Translations under genes and position numbers: made by a program
Assembly (NCBI RefSeq): GCF_030812335.1
Contig: NZ_JAUSSN010000012.1
Location: forward strand, 91,723 to 155,722
Length of the DNA stretch: 64,000 nt
Reading direction: 5' to 3'
From: Pseudarthrobacter oxydans
Lineage (GTDB): Bacteria > Actinomycetota > Actinomycetes > Actinomycetales > Micrococcaceae
Shown here: one piece after another, positions 9,232-18,316 of the stretch
Numbering within the stretch: the stretch's first letter is position 1
Layout of the letters: each line of letters opens with the position of its first letter
The notes under the pieces: generated by a model
What the model was told of the DNA's origin: nothing
The model's database searches: none
What the model saw: only the letters and a program-made list of their open reading frames with translations

Positions 9232-9732
9232 ATGTCGCTGGACGAAGACGTGGTGGCGGCGATTTACCGCGACCACGGGCCGGCGCTCCGGCGTTTCGTG
9301 CTCAGCGCCTGCCGGGACCCGCAACTGGCCGATGACGTGGTGCAGGAGACCATCCTGCGGGTCTGGCAGCAGGCCCCCCAGATCACCGGGAGCCTGCGCA
9401 GCTACCTGTTCCGGACGGCCCGCAACATCATGATCGACAACTACCGCAAGGCCCAGCGCCGGCCCCGCGAGACGTCGGACCGGGAGCTGGCCGACCCGGC
9501 CGACGGCGCGGAACGCGTCAACGAACTCCTCAACCGGGTGCTGATGGAAGAGGCGCTGCTGCGGCTCAGCGCCGAGCACCGGGACGTTCTGGTGGCCCTC
9601 CATTACCGCCGCTACACCGTCCAGGAGGCATCGGTCAGCTTGAAGATCCCGAGCGGGACAGTGAAGTCCCGGGCGTTTTACGCAGTGCGGGCCCTCCGCG
9701 CGATCCTCGATGAGATGGGGGTGGAACGGTGA
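9232..9732 (+). CDS. ECF RNA polymerase sigma factor (SigK/SigL, ECF19-like)
   Basis: 166 residues. Region 2 spans about 10-75 (DDVVQETILRVWQQ) and region 4 about 105-160, with the helix-turn-helix VQEASVSLKIPSGTVKSRAF. ATG 9232 is set by GGAGGAC (9221-9227); the frame is open further upstream, but that part has no sigma homology and covers the promoter. The gene overlaps the anti-sigma start (GTGA), the usual arrangement for a sigma and its membrane-bound inhibitor. Autoregulation is supported by the upstream ECF-type promoter. The inducing signal is unknown; relatives respond to redox or cell-envelope state. Confidence 0.93.
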   Translation: MSLDEDVVAAIYRDHGPALRRFVLSACRDPQLADDVVQETILRVWQQAPQITGSLRSYLFRTARNIMIDNYRKAQRRPRETSDRELADPADGAERVNELLNRVLMEEALLRLSAEHRDVLVALHYRRYTVQEASVSLKIPSGTVKSRAFYAVRALRAILDEMGVER

Positions 9733-10436
9733 GCGGCACGGAGCTGCACCAGCTGCTCGGCGCCTACCTGCTGGGCGGTCTGGAGCCCGGCGAGGCCGCG
9801 GCCTTTGAGCAGCATCTGGGCAGCTGTGCGGACTGCCGGCAGGAGCTGGACGATCTGGCCAGCCTCCCTGCGCTGCTGGACGCGCTCCCGGTCCCCGACG
9901 CAGTGGCTCTCGCCGCCGCGGCGCCTGCCGCTGCCGGGCGGGAATTGTCGACGTCGGATCCCGCGCTGTCGGAGCCCTTGCCGCCGGCCGCCGTGCCCCG
10001 GCGGATGCTCCAGGAACTGTCCAGGCGCCGCCGGAACGTCCGACGCCGCTGGAGTGCGGCGCTCGCCGCGGCGGCCGCGGCGTGCCTCGCGCTCGGGGTC
10101 CTGGCCGCGCCGCTGGTCAACCCGCCGCCCAAACCGGACGCCAGCTACTCCGTCCAGGCCAGTGACGGACTGCAGATCACGGTGGGCATGGTGAAGAAGA
10201 CCTGGGGCACCGAGCTCGCGGTCGACGGCCGGAGCCTTCCGGTGGACGGCACCTTCTCGCTCTGGGTGAAGGACAGCGACGGCGTCGAAGACCGCGCCTG
10301 CGCGTGGACGGCAACGCCCAGCGGCCGGGTCAGGATCACCGGGGCCACGCCCCTGCAGCTCTCCAACATCGCCAGTGTCGAGATGCGGGACGGGCAGCAA
10401 CAGACCATGGCGGTCATCGCCGTGCCGCGGGGATAA
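9729..10436 (+). CDS. RskA-type transmembrane anti-sigma factor
   Basis: 235 residues. The cytoplasmic ZAS domain carries H29-x3-C33-x2-C36 (HLGSCADC), which would grip the sigma factor. An Ala/Pro linker, a basic stretch (SRRRRNVRRRW) and one membrane span at about 107-129 follow, then an extracytoplasmic RskA C-terminal domain (VGMVKKTWGTELAV to AVIAVPRG). GTG 9729 overlaps the sigma stop by 4 bases. Release of the sigma factor presumably follows regulated proteolysis, as in SigK/RskA systems. Fewer than 125 bp separate it from the next gene. Confidence 0.9.
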   Translation: MSGTELHQLLGAYLLGGLEPGEAAAFEQHLGSCADCRQELDDLASLPALLDALPVPDAVALAAAAPAAAGRELSTSDPALSEPLPPAAVPRRMLQELSRRRRNVRRRWSAALAAAAAACLALGVLAAPLVNPPPKPDASYSVQASDGLQITVGMVKKTWGTELAVDGRSLPVDGTFSLWVKDSDGVEDRACAWTATPSGRVRITGATPLQLSNIASVEMRDGQQQTMAVIAVPRG

Positions 10437-10557
10437 CGGGGTCGAGGGGGCGGCCGCAAAAACTGTCGGACCTCCCTGCTCTACTCATGTTGGGGGAGCC
10501 GACGGCTTTCCCACCACCTGCGGCCCGCACGTCCGCACCGGCGATTGGGGATTCGTT

Positions 10558-12333
10558 ATGGAACAGGCTTTTGTGGTTGTCACCTCCGGGAAAGATCTGG
10601 CGCTGCAGCTGACTGCGGCCGGGCGGACTAAACCGGCGGCGGTGATCTCCTGGCATCCGGAGCAGCGGGAAAACAGAATCGACGTCGAACATATCGCCCG
10701 GGAAATCGGTGATCTGGCCGACGTTTTCTGGCTTGAGAACGGTCCGGAGAGTTATGCCTTCGGCGACAGTCTTCCGTCCGGCGCCCACGTGTTCGGCAAC
10801 GCGGCACGGGTCTATGCGGAGGATCGTCGCTGGATGACGGCAGTGCACCGCAGCCCGCTGCGGATGGCCCGGGACCGCGAAGCGGCTGTCCGCGCGGCCG
10901 AGGACATCATCGAGGACGTGCTGGGCCTGATTACCGTGGTCCCGCCGAAGTCTGCGCCGGTCCGTACCCTGCCCCGGCGCGTCCGGGGCACCATCAAGGC
11001 CTTCGCCAGCGCCGGTTCCCGGGCCATCGTTGAACTGGGCGACGGCAGCTGCTGCACCATCCAGCGCGAGCACGTGGTTCCGCCGGTCCGCCTCGACTGG
11101 ATGCTGGACCTGGGTCAGCCCGTCGAGGGCGACCTCAGCGCTGAGGACAGGACCCTTGACATCAACGGGCTGAAGACCGCGCCTCGTCTCGCCGAGCTCT
11201 ACCGGCCCGGCGACCTGGTCCTCGCCCTGGCCGAACAGGTCAGCGCCAAAAACGCGAAGCTCACCCTTTACCCTGGCTCCAGCTGGACCGTTGACCAGGC
11301 CCGGATCTCCTCCAACCCCCTCGACGCCGCCGACAGCCTCGTGACGGAAGGCGAGGTGGTGGTGGCGCGGTTCCTCCGGGTGAACGGGGCGGTGGTGTTG
11401 TCACTGCTCGACGTCGACGATGACGCCGACGTCGTGCCCGCGCCCGCGCTCCTGGCCGGCGGCACGCCCTGGCTGCGGTCCGGGCGGCACCTCACCGAGC
11501 AGCCAACCTCGGGCCGGACGTTCCCCGCCGAGGCCCCCACCAGCCCCGGGACCGGCGGAACCGGGGCCGCGGAGCAGGGCAGCGCTTCCGCGGCGGCGGG
11601 GCGCGCTCCGAAACCGTCGGCGGCGCTGATGACCGCCCAGCTCCAGCTCGAAGCCGAACGGCGGAAGGTCTCGGCCCTGCAGGAACTGGTCGCCGCGGCC
11701 GGCCACGCCGGGGCCGGACTGGTCAGCCTCCAGCAGGAGCAAGATGCCCTGCGGCGGGAACTCGGGACGGAACAACAGATCGCGGAGGATGCCCAGGCGG
11801 CGCTGGAGAACGCGGAGGTCCGGCTCGCCCGGCGGAATGAGGAACTTCTGGACCTCAGGGCCTACAAGCGCCGGACGCAGCCCGCGCTCAAACGCGCCCT
11901 GGCCGCCGGTTCGGACGCGCTGTTCGCGACGGCCTCAGAGCGCCTGCGGCACGATGTGTACCTCGCGTGGGCCAGGAACGTTCCGGCGTCCGAGAAGGCA
12001 CGGCAGCCGCTGCCCTTGGACTGGACGGCCGGACCGGAGTTCGCGGCGTCCCTCTACGGTTTCACCGAGCCGGGCGTCGCGGCAAAGGCGCTGAAGGCCA
12101 TGGTGGAGGTCCTGACCGGGACGGCGGACCGGAACGCGGCGCGTGAAGTCCACGCTCTGCGGGCCAACGCGGGCGCAGACACAGCCCAGCTGGTGCGCGA
12201 GAACGGGTCAAAGTGTTACCGCGCGGCGATCGAGCAGAATGTGGCCGCGGCGCGGCGGCTGCACTACTGGCGTCTGCCGGATGGATCGATTGAGCTGTCG
12301 CGCGTCGTGGTCCACGACGACTTCAAGCCCTGA
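10558..12333 (+). CDS. Large protein with S1-like repeats and a coiled coil, function unknown
   Basis: 591 residues, no family recognised. Four parts are visible. An N-terminal alpha/beta domain of about 135 residues ends near the MARDREAAVRAAED helix. Two S1/OB-like stretches follow: residues about 142-200 (GTIKAF..., ending LGQPVEGDLSAEDRTLDI) and about 215-285 (EGEVVVARFLRVNGAVVLSL). A Pro/Gly linker leads to a coiled coil at about 355-440. The last domain, about 440-591, is helical. I chose ATG 10558 over an earlier in-frame start because the N-terminal domain begins here. A weak hairpin lies at 10453-10503. RNA or DNA binding is inference from the S1-like pattern. Confidence 0.75.
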   Translation: MEQAFVVVTSGKDLALQLTAAGRTKPAAVISWHPEQRENRIDVEHIAREIGDLADVFWLENGPESYAFGDSLPSGAHVFGNAARVYAEDRRWMTAVHRSPLRMARDREAAVRAAEDIIEDVLGLITVVPPKSAPVRTLPRRVRGTIKAFASAGSRAIVELGDGSCCTIQREHVVPPVRLDWMLDLGQPVEGDLSAEDRTLDINGLKTAPRLAELYRPGDLVLALAEQVSAKNAKLTLYPGSSWTVDQARISSNPLDAADSLVTEGEVVVARFLRVNGAVVLSLLDVDDDADVVPAPALLAGGTPWLRSGRHLTEQPTSGRTFPAEAPTSPGTGGTGAAEQGSASAAAGRAPKPSAALMTAQLQLEAERRKVSALQELVAAAGHAGAGLVSLQQEQDALRRELGTEQQIAEDAQAALENAEVRLARRNEELLDLRAYKRRTQPALKRALAAGSDALFATASERLRHDVYLAWARNVPASEKARQPLPLDWTAGPEFAASLYGFTEPGVAAKALKAMVEVLTGTADRNAAREVHALRANAGADTAQLVRENGSKCYRAAIEQNVAAARRLHYWRLPDGSIELSRVVVHDDFKP

Positions 12334-13576
12334 CCCCGGCGGGGCGGGTCAGGGGTTGGCCGCCGCGCAAAACCGCGGTCAGGCCGAAGTCACCATCGAC
12401 CGCCACGACGTCGGCGCGCAGGCCCGGCTTCAGGCTGCCGATCCGGTCCTCGAGGCCCAGGATCCTCGCCGGAACCAGGGTCGCCGCCTTCACCGCGTCT
12501 TCGGGCGCCACCCCGGCCCCGATGGTCCTCCGGACCACCTCGAGCAAGGTGGCCGTGCCGCCGGCGAGGGCCCCGTTGCTCTTGAGGGCGGCCACGCCGC
12601 TGCGGACCACCACGGCGGAGGGGCCCAGCTCGTAGTCGCCGTCCGGCAGGCCGGTCGCCGCCATGGAATCGGTGACGAGGACGACGTTGTCGGCGCCGAC
12701 CAGCTCGAACACCATCCGCACCGTCTCGGGGTCCAGATGGACGCCGTCGCCAATGAGTTCCACGGCGACGGTGCCGCTGGCCGCCAGGCGCAGGCACGCC
12801 GCCGCGGGTCCGGGACTCCGGTGGTGGAGCGGCGGCATCCCATTGAACAGGTGCGTCACCGTCGGACGCCGGCCAGCTCCGGCCCCGACGGCCCGCAGGG
12901 AATCGGCCGCGCCCGTCAGGGAGTCCGCGGCGGTGCGGGCGTCGGCGTCGGTGTGGCCCAGCGACGGCGTGACACCGTTGGCGGTGAGCGTGCTGACCAG
13001 CCGGCCGGCTCCAGGCAGCTCGGGGGCATACGTCATGGTCCTGAGCGTGCCGCCGGCCGCGCGCAGCAGCCGGTCGAGCAGCTCAAGGTCCGGGATCCGG
13101 AGCCACTCCGGATTCTGCGCCCCGCAGCGGGCCGGTGAAAGGAACGGGCCCTCGGCGTGGATGCCCGCAATGAGCCCCTCGTCCGCCAGCGGTCTCAGCA
13201 CCCCGATTCCCCGGAGGAGTTCCTCCGCTGGCGCCGTCACCAGACTGGCCAGCAGCGTTGTTGTTCCGCTGCGGTGCAGGAAATCGACGGCGTCGCGGCA
13301 TGCGCGGCTGCCGCCGGTGGGGAAGCTGCCGCCTGCCGCGCCGTGGCAGTGCAGGTCGATGAGGCCGGGGAGGATCGAGCTGCCCGGCGGAAGGGTGATT
13401 TCCCGTGCGCCCCGGAAGCCTGCGGCGCCGAACCCTCGCCGGGGCCCGGCATAGGCGATCCGGCCGCCGGCCACCGCGACGACGGCATCGGCGGTGGTGT
13501 GCCCGTCCGAGATCAGTGTTCCGGCCAGGACATAGGAGGACTCCGGGGCGGCTGCGCGGAGGTCCGGGCTGGGCAT
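12323..13576 (-). CDS. nagA: N-acetylglucosamine-6-phosphate deacetylase
   Basis: Metal-dependent amidohydrolase that removes acetate from GlcNAc-6-P in amino-sugar use and peptidoglycan recycling. 417 residues, slightly longer than the usual 380-400. Seen: metal motif LIDLHCHGAAG near residue 67, HAEGPFLS, HTDADA and HLFNGMPPLHHR for the substrate and metal site, and VLVTDSMAATG with the catalytic Asp. The ATG at 13576 has no strong ribosome site. The 3' end overlaps the convergent upstream gene by 11 bp. No nagB or PTS gene is nearby, so it may act in recycling rather than in a full catabolic operon. Confidence 0.93.
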   Translation of the reverse strand: MPSPDLRAAAPESSYVLAGTLISDGHTTADAVVAVAGGRIAYAGPRRGFGAAGFRGAREITLPPGSSILPGLIDLHCHGAAGGSFPTGGSRACRDAVDFLHRSGTTTLLASLVTAPAEELLRGIGVLRPLADEGLIAGIHAEGPFLSPARCGAQNPEWLRIPDLELLDRLLRAAGGTLRTMTYAPELPGAGRLVSTLTANGVTPSLGHTDADARTAADSLTGAADSLRAVGAGAGRRPTVTHLFNGMPPLHHRSPGPAAACLRLAASGTVAVELIGDGVHLDPETVRMVFELVGADNVVLVTDSMAATGLPDGDYELGPSAVVVRSGVAALKSNGALAGGTATLLEVVRRTIGAGVAPEDAVKAATLVPARILGLEDRIGSLKPGLRADVVAVDGDFGLTAVLRGGQPLTRPAGVRA

Positions 13577-13586
13577 GGCCGGGCCG

Positions 13587-14507
13587 CTACATCTTGGCGA
13601 GTTTTGCCCGCACCATCATGAAGACGCCGTAACAGATCAGGCCGATTCCCACGGCTGCCAGCATGTACATGCCGAAGGGCTGGTCGCGCAGGCCCTTCAG
13701 CCCGCCGTCGAGCCCGGTTGACTCCTCGGGGTGCACTTTCACGGTCGCGATGACGATCAGCAGGCCAGCCAGCAGCAGGGCGATGCCCTTGGCCGTGTAG
13801 CCGACGACGCCCAGGACGGTCACCGCGGTCCTGGCCTTCGGCGAGGCGGGGAGCCGGAGGTGCTTGGCGAAGGACTGCCGGAAGCCGCGGATGGCATAGA
13901 CGATGCCCGCGATGGCGATCCCCGCGCCGACGGCGAGCAGGAGCAGATAGCCGCCAGGGGCTTTCATCACCGACGCGGTGAGGTCGCTGGTTGAGCTGCT
14001 GTGGTCTTTGCCGGCGCCGCTGGCAAAGGAGAACAGGGTGAGGGCGAGCCCGGCGTAGACGACAGCCTGAAGAGCGGCCTTGGCCTTCTTCGCCAGTTTC
14101 TTCTTTCCTGGGAGGTGCTCGAAATCGAAGATGGCGTCACTGGTCTGCCAGATCGCAAGGGCCACGCAGGCCGCGAAGGAACTCCACAGCAGCACCGGCC
14201 CGGCCGGCTGCGCGGCGAGCTGTTCCACCGCCCCGCTGACGTCCGCCTCGCCTTCGCCGCCCATGGAAAGCCGGATCGCGACCAATCCGATCAGCAGATG
14301 CAGCACGCCGCTGACGGCAAACCCGGCCCGCGCCGCAAACTCCAGCGTCCGGGAGTTGGTGATGTCCTCGGCCGCGCCCGCGGCGTCCTTCAGTTCTCTT
14401 TTGATGATGGATCCTTCAACTGACTCGGTGGTTCTTTCGGACCGCAGTGCCGCCCGGTTCGTGCCTCTGAGGTAATCGTGCCACGCCGAACGCGCCGGGA
14501 ACAGCAC
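13587..14507 (-). CDS. DUF1206 integral membrane protein
   Basis: 306 residues as drawn from GTG 14507, with about six hydrophobic segments and the DUF1206 pattern (FAARAGFAVSGVLHLLIGLVA, shown here as its first 20 or so residues; later YAIRGFRQSF and VGYTAKGIALLLAGLL). Function unknown. The start is doubtful: family similarity begins only near residue 35-50 (IIKRELKDAAGAAEDI). The best ribosome site, GAAGGA, lies at residues 31-33, immediately before two ATC codons and no ATG, GTG or TTG. The gene ends 11 bp beyond the nagA start and so is probably co-transcribed with it. Confidence 0.85.
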   Translation of the reverse strand: MLFPARSAWHDYLRGTNRAALRSERTTESVEGSIIKRELKDAAGAAEDITNSRTLEFAARAGFAVSGVLHLLIGLVAIRLSMGGEGEADVSGAVEQLAAQPAGPVLLWSSFAACVALAIWQTSDAIFDFEHLPGKKKLAKKAKAALQAVVYAGLALTLFSFASGAGKDHSSSTSDLTASVMKAPGGYLLLLAVGAGIAIAGIVYAIRGFRQSFAKHLRLPASPKARTAVTVLGVVGYTAKGIALLLAGLLIVIATVKVHPEESTGLDGGLKGLRDQPFGMYMLAAVGIGLICYGVFMMVRAKLAKM

Positions 14508-14554
14508 TGCCGCCGGTCCGGATCCTGGGACGGCGACTCACCCCAGCCGGGCGC

Positions 14555-15478
14555 TCAGCGGCGGCGGTAGCTGAGGTCGAAAATGAGCCGTCCGGCCTCG
14601 TGCGCCTTGTTCTCGAAACTCGTCAGGATCCGGCCGTCAAACCGCGGCGCCCAGCCGCCCGTCTCGTCGGTGCCCTCGTTGGGGCCGGTGTGTTCGGTGC
14701 TCACGGGTGCGCGGCCCTCCTTGACGGGGGCCCCGCCCACGAGGGACTCGACGCCGGACTCCCACACCTGGGTGAGGGGGCTCTCGGCGCCGCTGCGCTC
14801 GCCGTCGTGCAGGTTCTCGAAGTCGGCGGAGCCGGCCAGGACCTCGCGCACGTGGACCGCGTAGTTGGACCAGTCCGTCGCGATGCGCCAAAGTCCGCCG
14901 GGTTTCAGGGCCCGGGCGGCAAGGTCGGCGAAGGCAGGCTGGATGAGGCGGCGTTTGTGGTGGCGGGACTTGTGCCACGGGTCCGGGAAGAAAACCCACA
15001 GTTCCGTGACGGAACCGGCCGGCAGCATGGTGGCGAGCACCTCGGGCGCGTTCGCCTCCACCACGCGGACGTTGTTCAGGCCGCGGCTGTTGATCTTGAT
15101 CAGCGTGTTGGCCAGCCCCGGGGTATAGACCTCAATGGCGAGGAAGTCCGTGTCCGGGTTCTCCTCGGCGGCGTGGCACACGGCGTCGCCGAGTCCGGAA
15201 CCGATCTCCACGATCAGCGGGGCCTTCCGGCCGAATTCGGCCCCGGCGTCGAAGACGTAGTCCGGGTGCACGGAGGTGTTGGCGATGTGGCGGGGCACCT
15301 CGACGGCCCAACGGTCAGAGTGTTCGTCCCAGGCCACCTGCCGGCGGCCGTGCAGGCGGGTGCCGCGGCGCACAAAGCTGACCGGACGGCCTCCATAGGT
15401 GCCGAAGGAGGCCTGGGTGCCGGGGGTCACCGGGCGCGAAGGCTGCGGCGTTTCGGGGGATTCTGGGGATTCACTCAT
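14555..15478 (-). CDS. trmB: tRNA (guanine-N7-)-methyltransferase
   Basis: Forms m7G46 in the tRNA variable loop using SAM. 307 residues, longer than the roughly 240 of E. coli because of a disordered N-terminal extension (SPESPETPQPSRP). SAM site: VEIGSGLGDAV near residue 95. Family signature: LWVFFPDPWHKSRHHKRR near 165-182. ATG 15478 is chosen; the frame stays open far upstream only because of high GC. GGAAGGG directly precedes the ATG, and a -10-like TATTCT ends 7 bases before it, so the mRNA may be leaderless or nearly so. Divergent from the MFS gene. Confidence 0.95.
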   Translation of the reverse strand: MSESPESPETPQPSRPVTPGTQASFGTYGGRPVSFVRRGTRLHGRRQVAWDEHSDRWAVEVPRHIANTSVHPDYVFDAGAEFGRKAPLIVEIGSGLGDAVCHAAEENPDTDFLAIEVYTPGLANTLIKINSRGLNNVRVVEANAPEVLATMLPAGSVTELWVFFPDPWHKSRHHKRRLIQPAFADLAARALKPGGLWRIATDWSNYAVHVREVLAGSADFENLHDGERSGAESPLTQVWESGVESLVGGAPVKEGRAPVSTEHTGPNEGTDETGGWAPRFDGRILTSFENKAHEAGRLIFDLSYRRR

Positions 15479-15574
15479 CCCTTCCAGAATAGTGGAGTCC
15501 CGGCGTCCGCCCGGGCGGGCAGCAGTGACCGTCCCGGCGCTGGTGGCACCGCCGCCTGCACGGGGCCTGCCAGA

Positions 15575-16882
15575 ATGGGGTCCGTGACCACACCGAAAAG
15601 CTCCCCGGACTCCACCGCCAGCGGCACCGAGGTCGTGGACCGCCTGGGCCTGCTGGTGGACGCCGAAATCGACGACGTCCCCGCGGCTGAGCCCACCCGG
15701 GTCGGCAGCCGCCGCGCCCTGGCCTACCTGGGCGTGTGCCTGATCCTGATCGGGCTGAACCTCCGCACCGTCTTCTCCAGCTTCTCCGCGGTCCTCCCCG
15801 AGGTGACGGCCGACGCCGGGCTGCCGGGCTGGGCGGTCGTCGTCCTCACCACGGTCCCGGTGACCCTGCTCGGGGTGTTCGCCCCGCTCGCTCCCGTCCT
15901 GGCCCGCCGCTTCGGGGCCGAGCGCGTCCTGCTGGGCGCGATGGCGGTGCTCACGGCCGGACTGCTGCTGCGGCCGCTCGACGCCGGGGACGCCGGGCAC
16001 CTGCCCGCCCTGCTGGCCGGGACGGCTGCCTGCGGTGCCGCGATCTCGCTCTGCAACGTGCTGCTGCCCGGACTGGTGAAGCGTGACTTCCCCCACCGGC
16101 TCGGCCTGATGGGCGGGCTCTACACCACCGCGATCTGCGCCTCCGCAGCCCTCGGCGCCGGGTTCACCTACCCGGTCTTCAGCGCGACGGGGGACTGGAC
16201 CGCGGCGCTGCGGTTCTGGGCGCTGCCCGCCGGCGTCGTGCTTCTGCTCTTCCTGCCGCTGGCCATCCGGCAGCGCCACGGCCGGCACCAGGCCGCGCAC
16301 GGCGGAGTGAACGTGTGGCGCTCGGCGGTCGCCTGGCAGGTGACGATGTTTATGGTGCTGCAGGCGATGATGTCCTTCAGCGTGTTCGCCTGGCTGGCAC
16401 CGATCCTGCGCGAACGCGGGGTGGACGGCGGCACCGCCGGGGTGATCGTCTCCGTCTCGATCCTGCTGCAGATGCTGGGGTCCCTGTTCGCCCCCGCGCT
16501 CGCCACCAGGTTCCGGGATCAGCGCGCGATCAACACCGTGGTGGCGCTCATGACCGGCGGCGGCTTCGCGCTGAGTATCTTCGGCCCGCTGGAGCTGATC
16601 TGGGTGTGGACCGGGCTGCTGGGTTTGGGCCAGGGCAGCCTGACCGCCGTCGCGCTGACCATGATCATGGTCCGCACCCGCGACGGCCACACCGCCGCGC
16701 ACCTGTCCGGGATGATGCAGGGCGTCGGCTACGGCGTGGGTTCCACCGGCACCCTGATGGTCGGCCAGCTGCACCAGGCCACCGGCTCCTTCGCAGCAGC
16801 GGGGGTCCTGTTCCTGGTGGTCGGCTCGCTGGCCGCGGTGTTCGGCTACCGCGCGGGGCGGAACCGCTTCATCGGCGGCTGA
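15575..16882 (+). CDS. MFS transporter, CynX/NimT-like
   Basis: About 435 residues and 12 membrane segments. It begins with a 45-residue hydrophilic tail, then NLRTVFSSFSAVLPEV, the signature of the CynX/NimT/YeaN group (cyanate, nitroimidazole or related exporters). ARRFGAERVLLGA is the loop 2-3 motif. Start is ATG 15575 (reads MGSVTTPKSS) or GTG 15584; neither has a clear ribosome site. It is divergent from trmB with a 96-bp gap. The substrate cannot be told from sequence alone. Confidence 0.85.
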   Translation: MGSVTTPKSSPDSTASGTEVVDRLGLLVDAEIDDVPAAEPTRVGSRRALAYLGVCLILIGLNLRTVFSSFSAVLPEVTADAGLPGWAVVVLTTVPVTLLGVFAPLAPVLARRFGAERVLLGAMAVLTAGLLLRPLDAGDAGHLPALLAGTAACGAAISLCNVLLPGLVKRDFPHRLGLMGGLYTTAICASAALGAGFTYPVFSATGDWTAALRFWALPAGVVLLLFLPLAIRQRHGRHQAAHGGVNVWRSAVAWQVTMFMVLQAMMSFSVFAWLAPILRERGVDGGTAGVIVSVSILLQMLGSLFAPALATRFRDQRAINTVVALMTGGGFALSIFGPLELIWVWTGLLGLGQGSLTAVALTMIMVRTRDGHTAAHLSGMMQGVGYGVGSTGTLMVGQLHQATGSFAAAGVLFLVVGSLAAVFGYRAGRNRFIGG

Positions 16883-16909
16883 CCACCAGCCGCGACTGAC
16901 CGCGGAGCC

Positions 16910-18115
16910 CTACGGGCGCCGGACCAGCAGATACTTGTCGGTGAGGTAGTCGGCAATGGCCAGGCACGACGTGGCGGCCGGCGACGGCGCGTTCCTCAGC
17001 AGCGTCACCGGGCCGACCTGGTCCACCGCGAAGTCGTCCAGCAGCGCACCGTCGCGGCCCCAGGCCTGGGCCCGGACACCCGCGGCGGTCTTCGCCGTGA
17101 GGTCCGACATCCTCAGTTCGGGGATGAAGCGCCGGGCCTTGCGATAGTAGAGCGCCTTGACGAGCGAGGCGCTGATCTCGTCCACGCCCATCCGCCAGTG
17201 CTTCTTCGCCAGCGGGCCCGCCCCCGGCCACCGCAGCGATTCCCAGGTGTCCTTCGCCGAGACCGCGAGCCACCCGTAGCCCTCCCGGGCGAGGGCCGGC
17301 ACAGCGTTGGGACCCACGTGCACGTCGTCGTACACACCGCGGGTGAAGTGCACGCCCAGGAAGGGGAACCGCGGGTCCGGCACCGGGTAGATCATCCCCC
17401 GCACCAGGTCGCTCCGCTCAGGGTTCAGCGACCAGTATTCGCCCCGGAACGGGAGGATTTTCGGCGAGGGGTCCGCCCCCACCAGACGGGCCACGACGTC
17501 GGACTGCAGGCCGGCGCAGGCGATCACGCGGTCGAAGACGTGCTCCGACCCGGCCGTGCCGACGCGCACGGTGGCGCCCTCGACGGCCATCGACACCACT
17601 TCCTGTCCGAGCAGGACCGTGCCGCCGGCCGCCCGGACGTCCTGCGCCATCGCCTCGGTGATCGCCGCGAAGTCGACGACGGCGGTGTGCGGGGAGTGGA
17701 CCGCTGCCACGCCTGCGACGTGCGGTTCGATGTCGTGCAGCCGGGCGGCGCCGTCGATCCGGGCAAGGCCGGGCACACCGTTCGCCCGTGAGCGCTTCTC
17801 GATTTCCGCCAGGGCAGGCAACTCGGACTCGTCGACGGCGACCACCAGTTTGCCGGCTTCCCGGTACGGGAGGCTCTTCTGCCGGCAGTAGTCCCGGAGG
17901 GCCTCCCGGCCCGCCACGCACAACTGCGCTTTCAGCGATCCCGCCGCGTAGTAGAGACCGGCATGCACCACGCCCGAGTTGTGGCCGGTCTGGTGGCTGG
18001 CCAGCCGGTTCTCCTTCTCGAAGACGGTGACCTCGCCGATCCCACGCTGAGCGAGGGAGCGTGCCAGCGCGATGCCAACGATCCCTCCACCGATGATTCC
18101 GATTCGTTCGTTCAC
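16910..18115 (-). CDS. lhgO: L-2-hydroxyglutarate oxidase (LhgO), FAD-dependent
   Basis: 401 residues, DAO superfamily. Oxidises L-2-hydroxyglutarate to 2-oxoglutarate and passes electrons to quinone. The FAD dinucleotide motif IGIIGGGIVGIALARSLAQ is at residues 5-23. LhgO features include NRLASHQTGHNSGVVHAGLYY (read as two halves at 40-60) and GGLLLxGP-type ending replaced here by VGPVTLLRNAPSPAATS. GTG 18115 is chosen: AAAGGA lies 9-14 bp upstream and the FAD motif begins immediately. An earlier in-frame start adds 33 unrelated residues. It runs convergently to the MFS gene on its left, with 27 bp between. Confidence 0.9.
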   Translation of the reverse strand: MNERIGIIGGGIVGIALARSLAQRGIGEVTVFEKENRLASHQTGHNSGVVHAGLYYAAGSLKAQLCVAGREALRDYCRQKSLPYREAGKLVVAVDESELPALAEIEKRSRANGVPGLARIDGAARLHDIEPHVAGVAAVHSPHTAVVDFAAITEAMAQDVRAAGGTVLLGQEVVSMAVEGATVRVGTAGSEHVFDRVIACAGLQSDVVARLVGADPSPKILPFRGEYWSLNPERSDLVRGMIYPVPDPRFPFLGVHFTRGVYDDVHVGPNAVPALAREGYGWLAVSAKDTWESLRWPGAGPLAKKHWRMGVDEISASLVKALYYRKARRFIPELRMSDLTAKTAAGVRAQAWGRDGALLDDFAVDQVGPVTLLRNAPSPAATSCLAIADYLTDKYLLVRRP

Positions 18116-18316
18116 GTCGTTGTGTCCTTTCCGCCGCTGTCTTCCCGCGAGTATAGAACTGCAGGGCATGGTGCGCCCCGCCCGCCGGCTGTGGCATGCT
18201 TCCCCTTGAGCCAACTTCCCCGTCCCGCCAGGAACTGTAGACCGGCCAGAGGCCCGGGCCTCACCGCCGGCTGAGGTTCCACGGTTCCGTCCACAACTAT
18301 CGATCAGGCCGCCATC

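Noticed and set aside
14600..15574. 760-codon version of the MFS transporter starting at 14600
   Set aside because: The first 325 codons are antisense to trmB and unlike any transporter; the true protein starts at 15575 or 15584.
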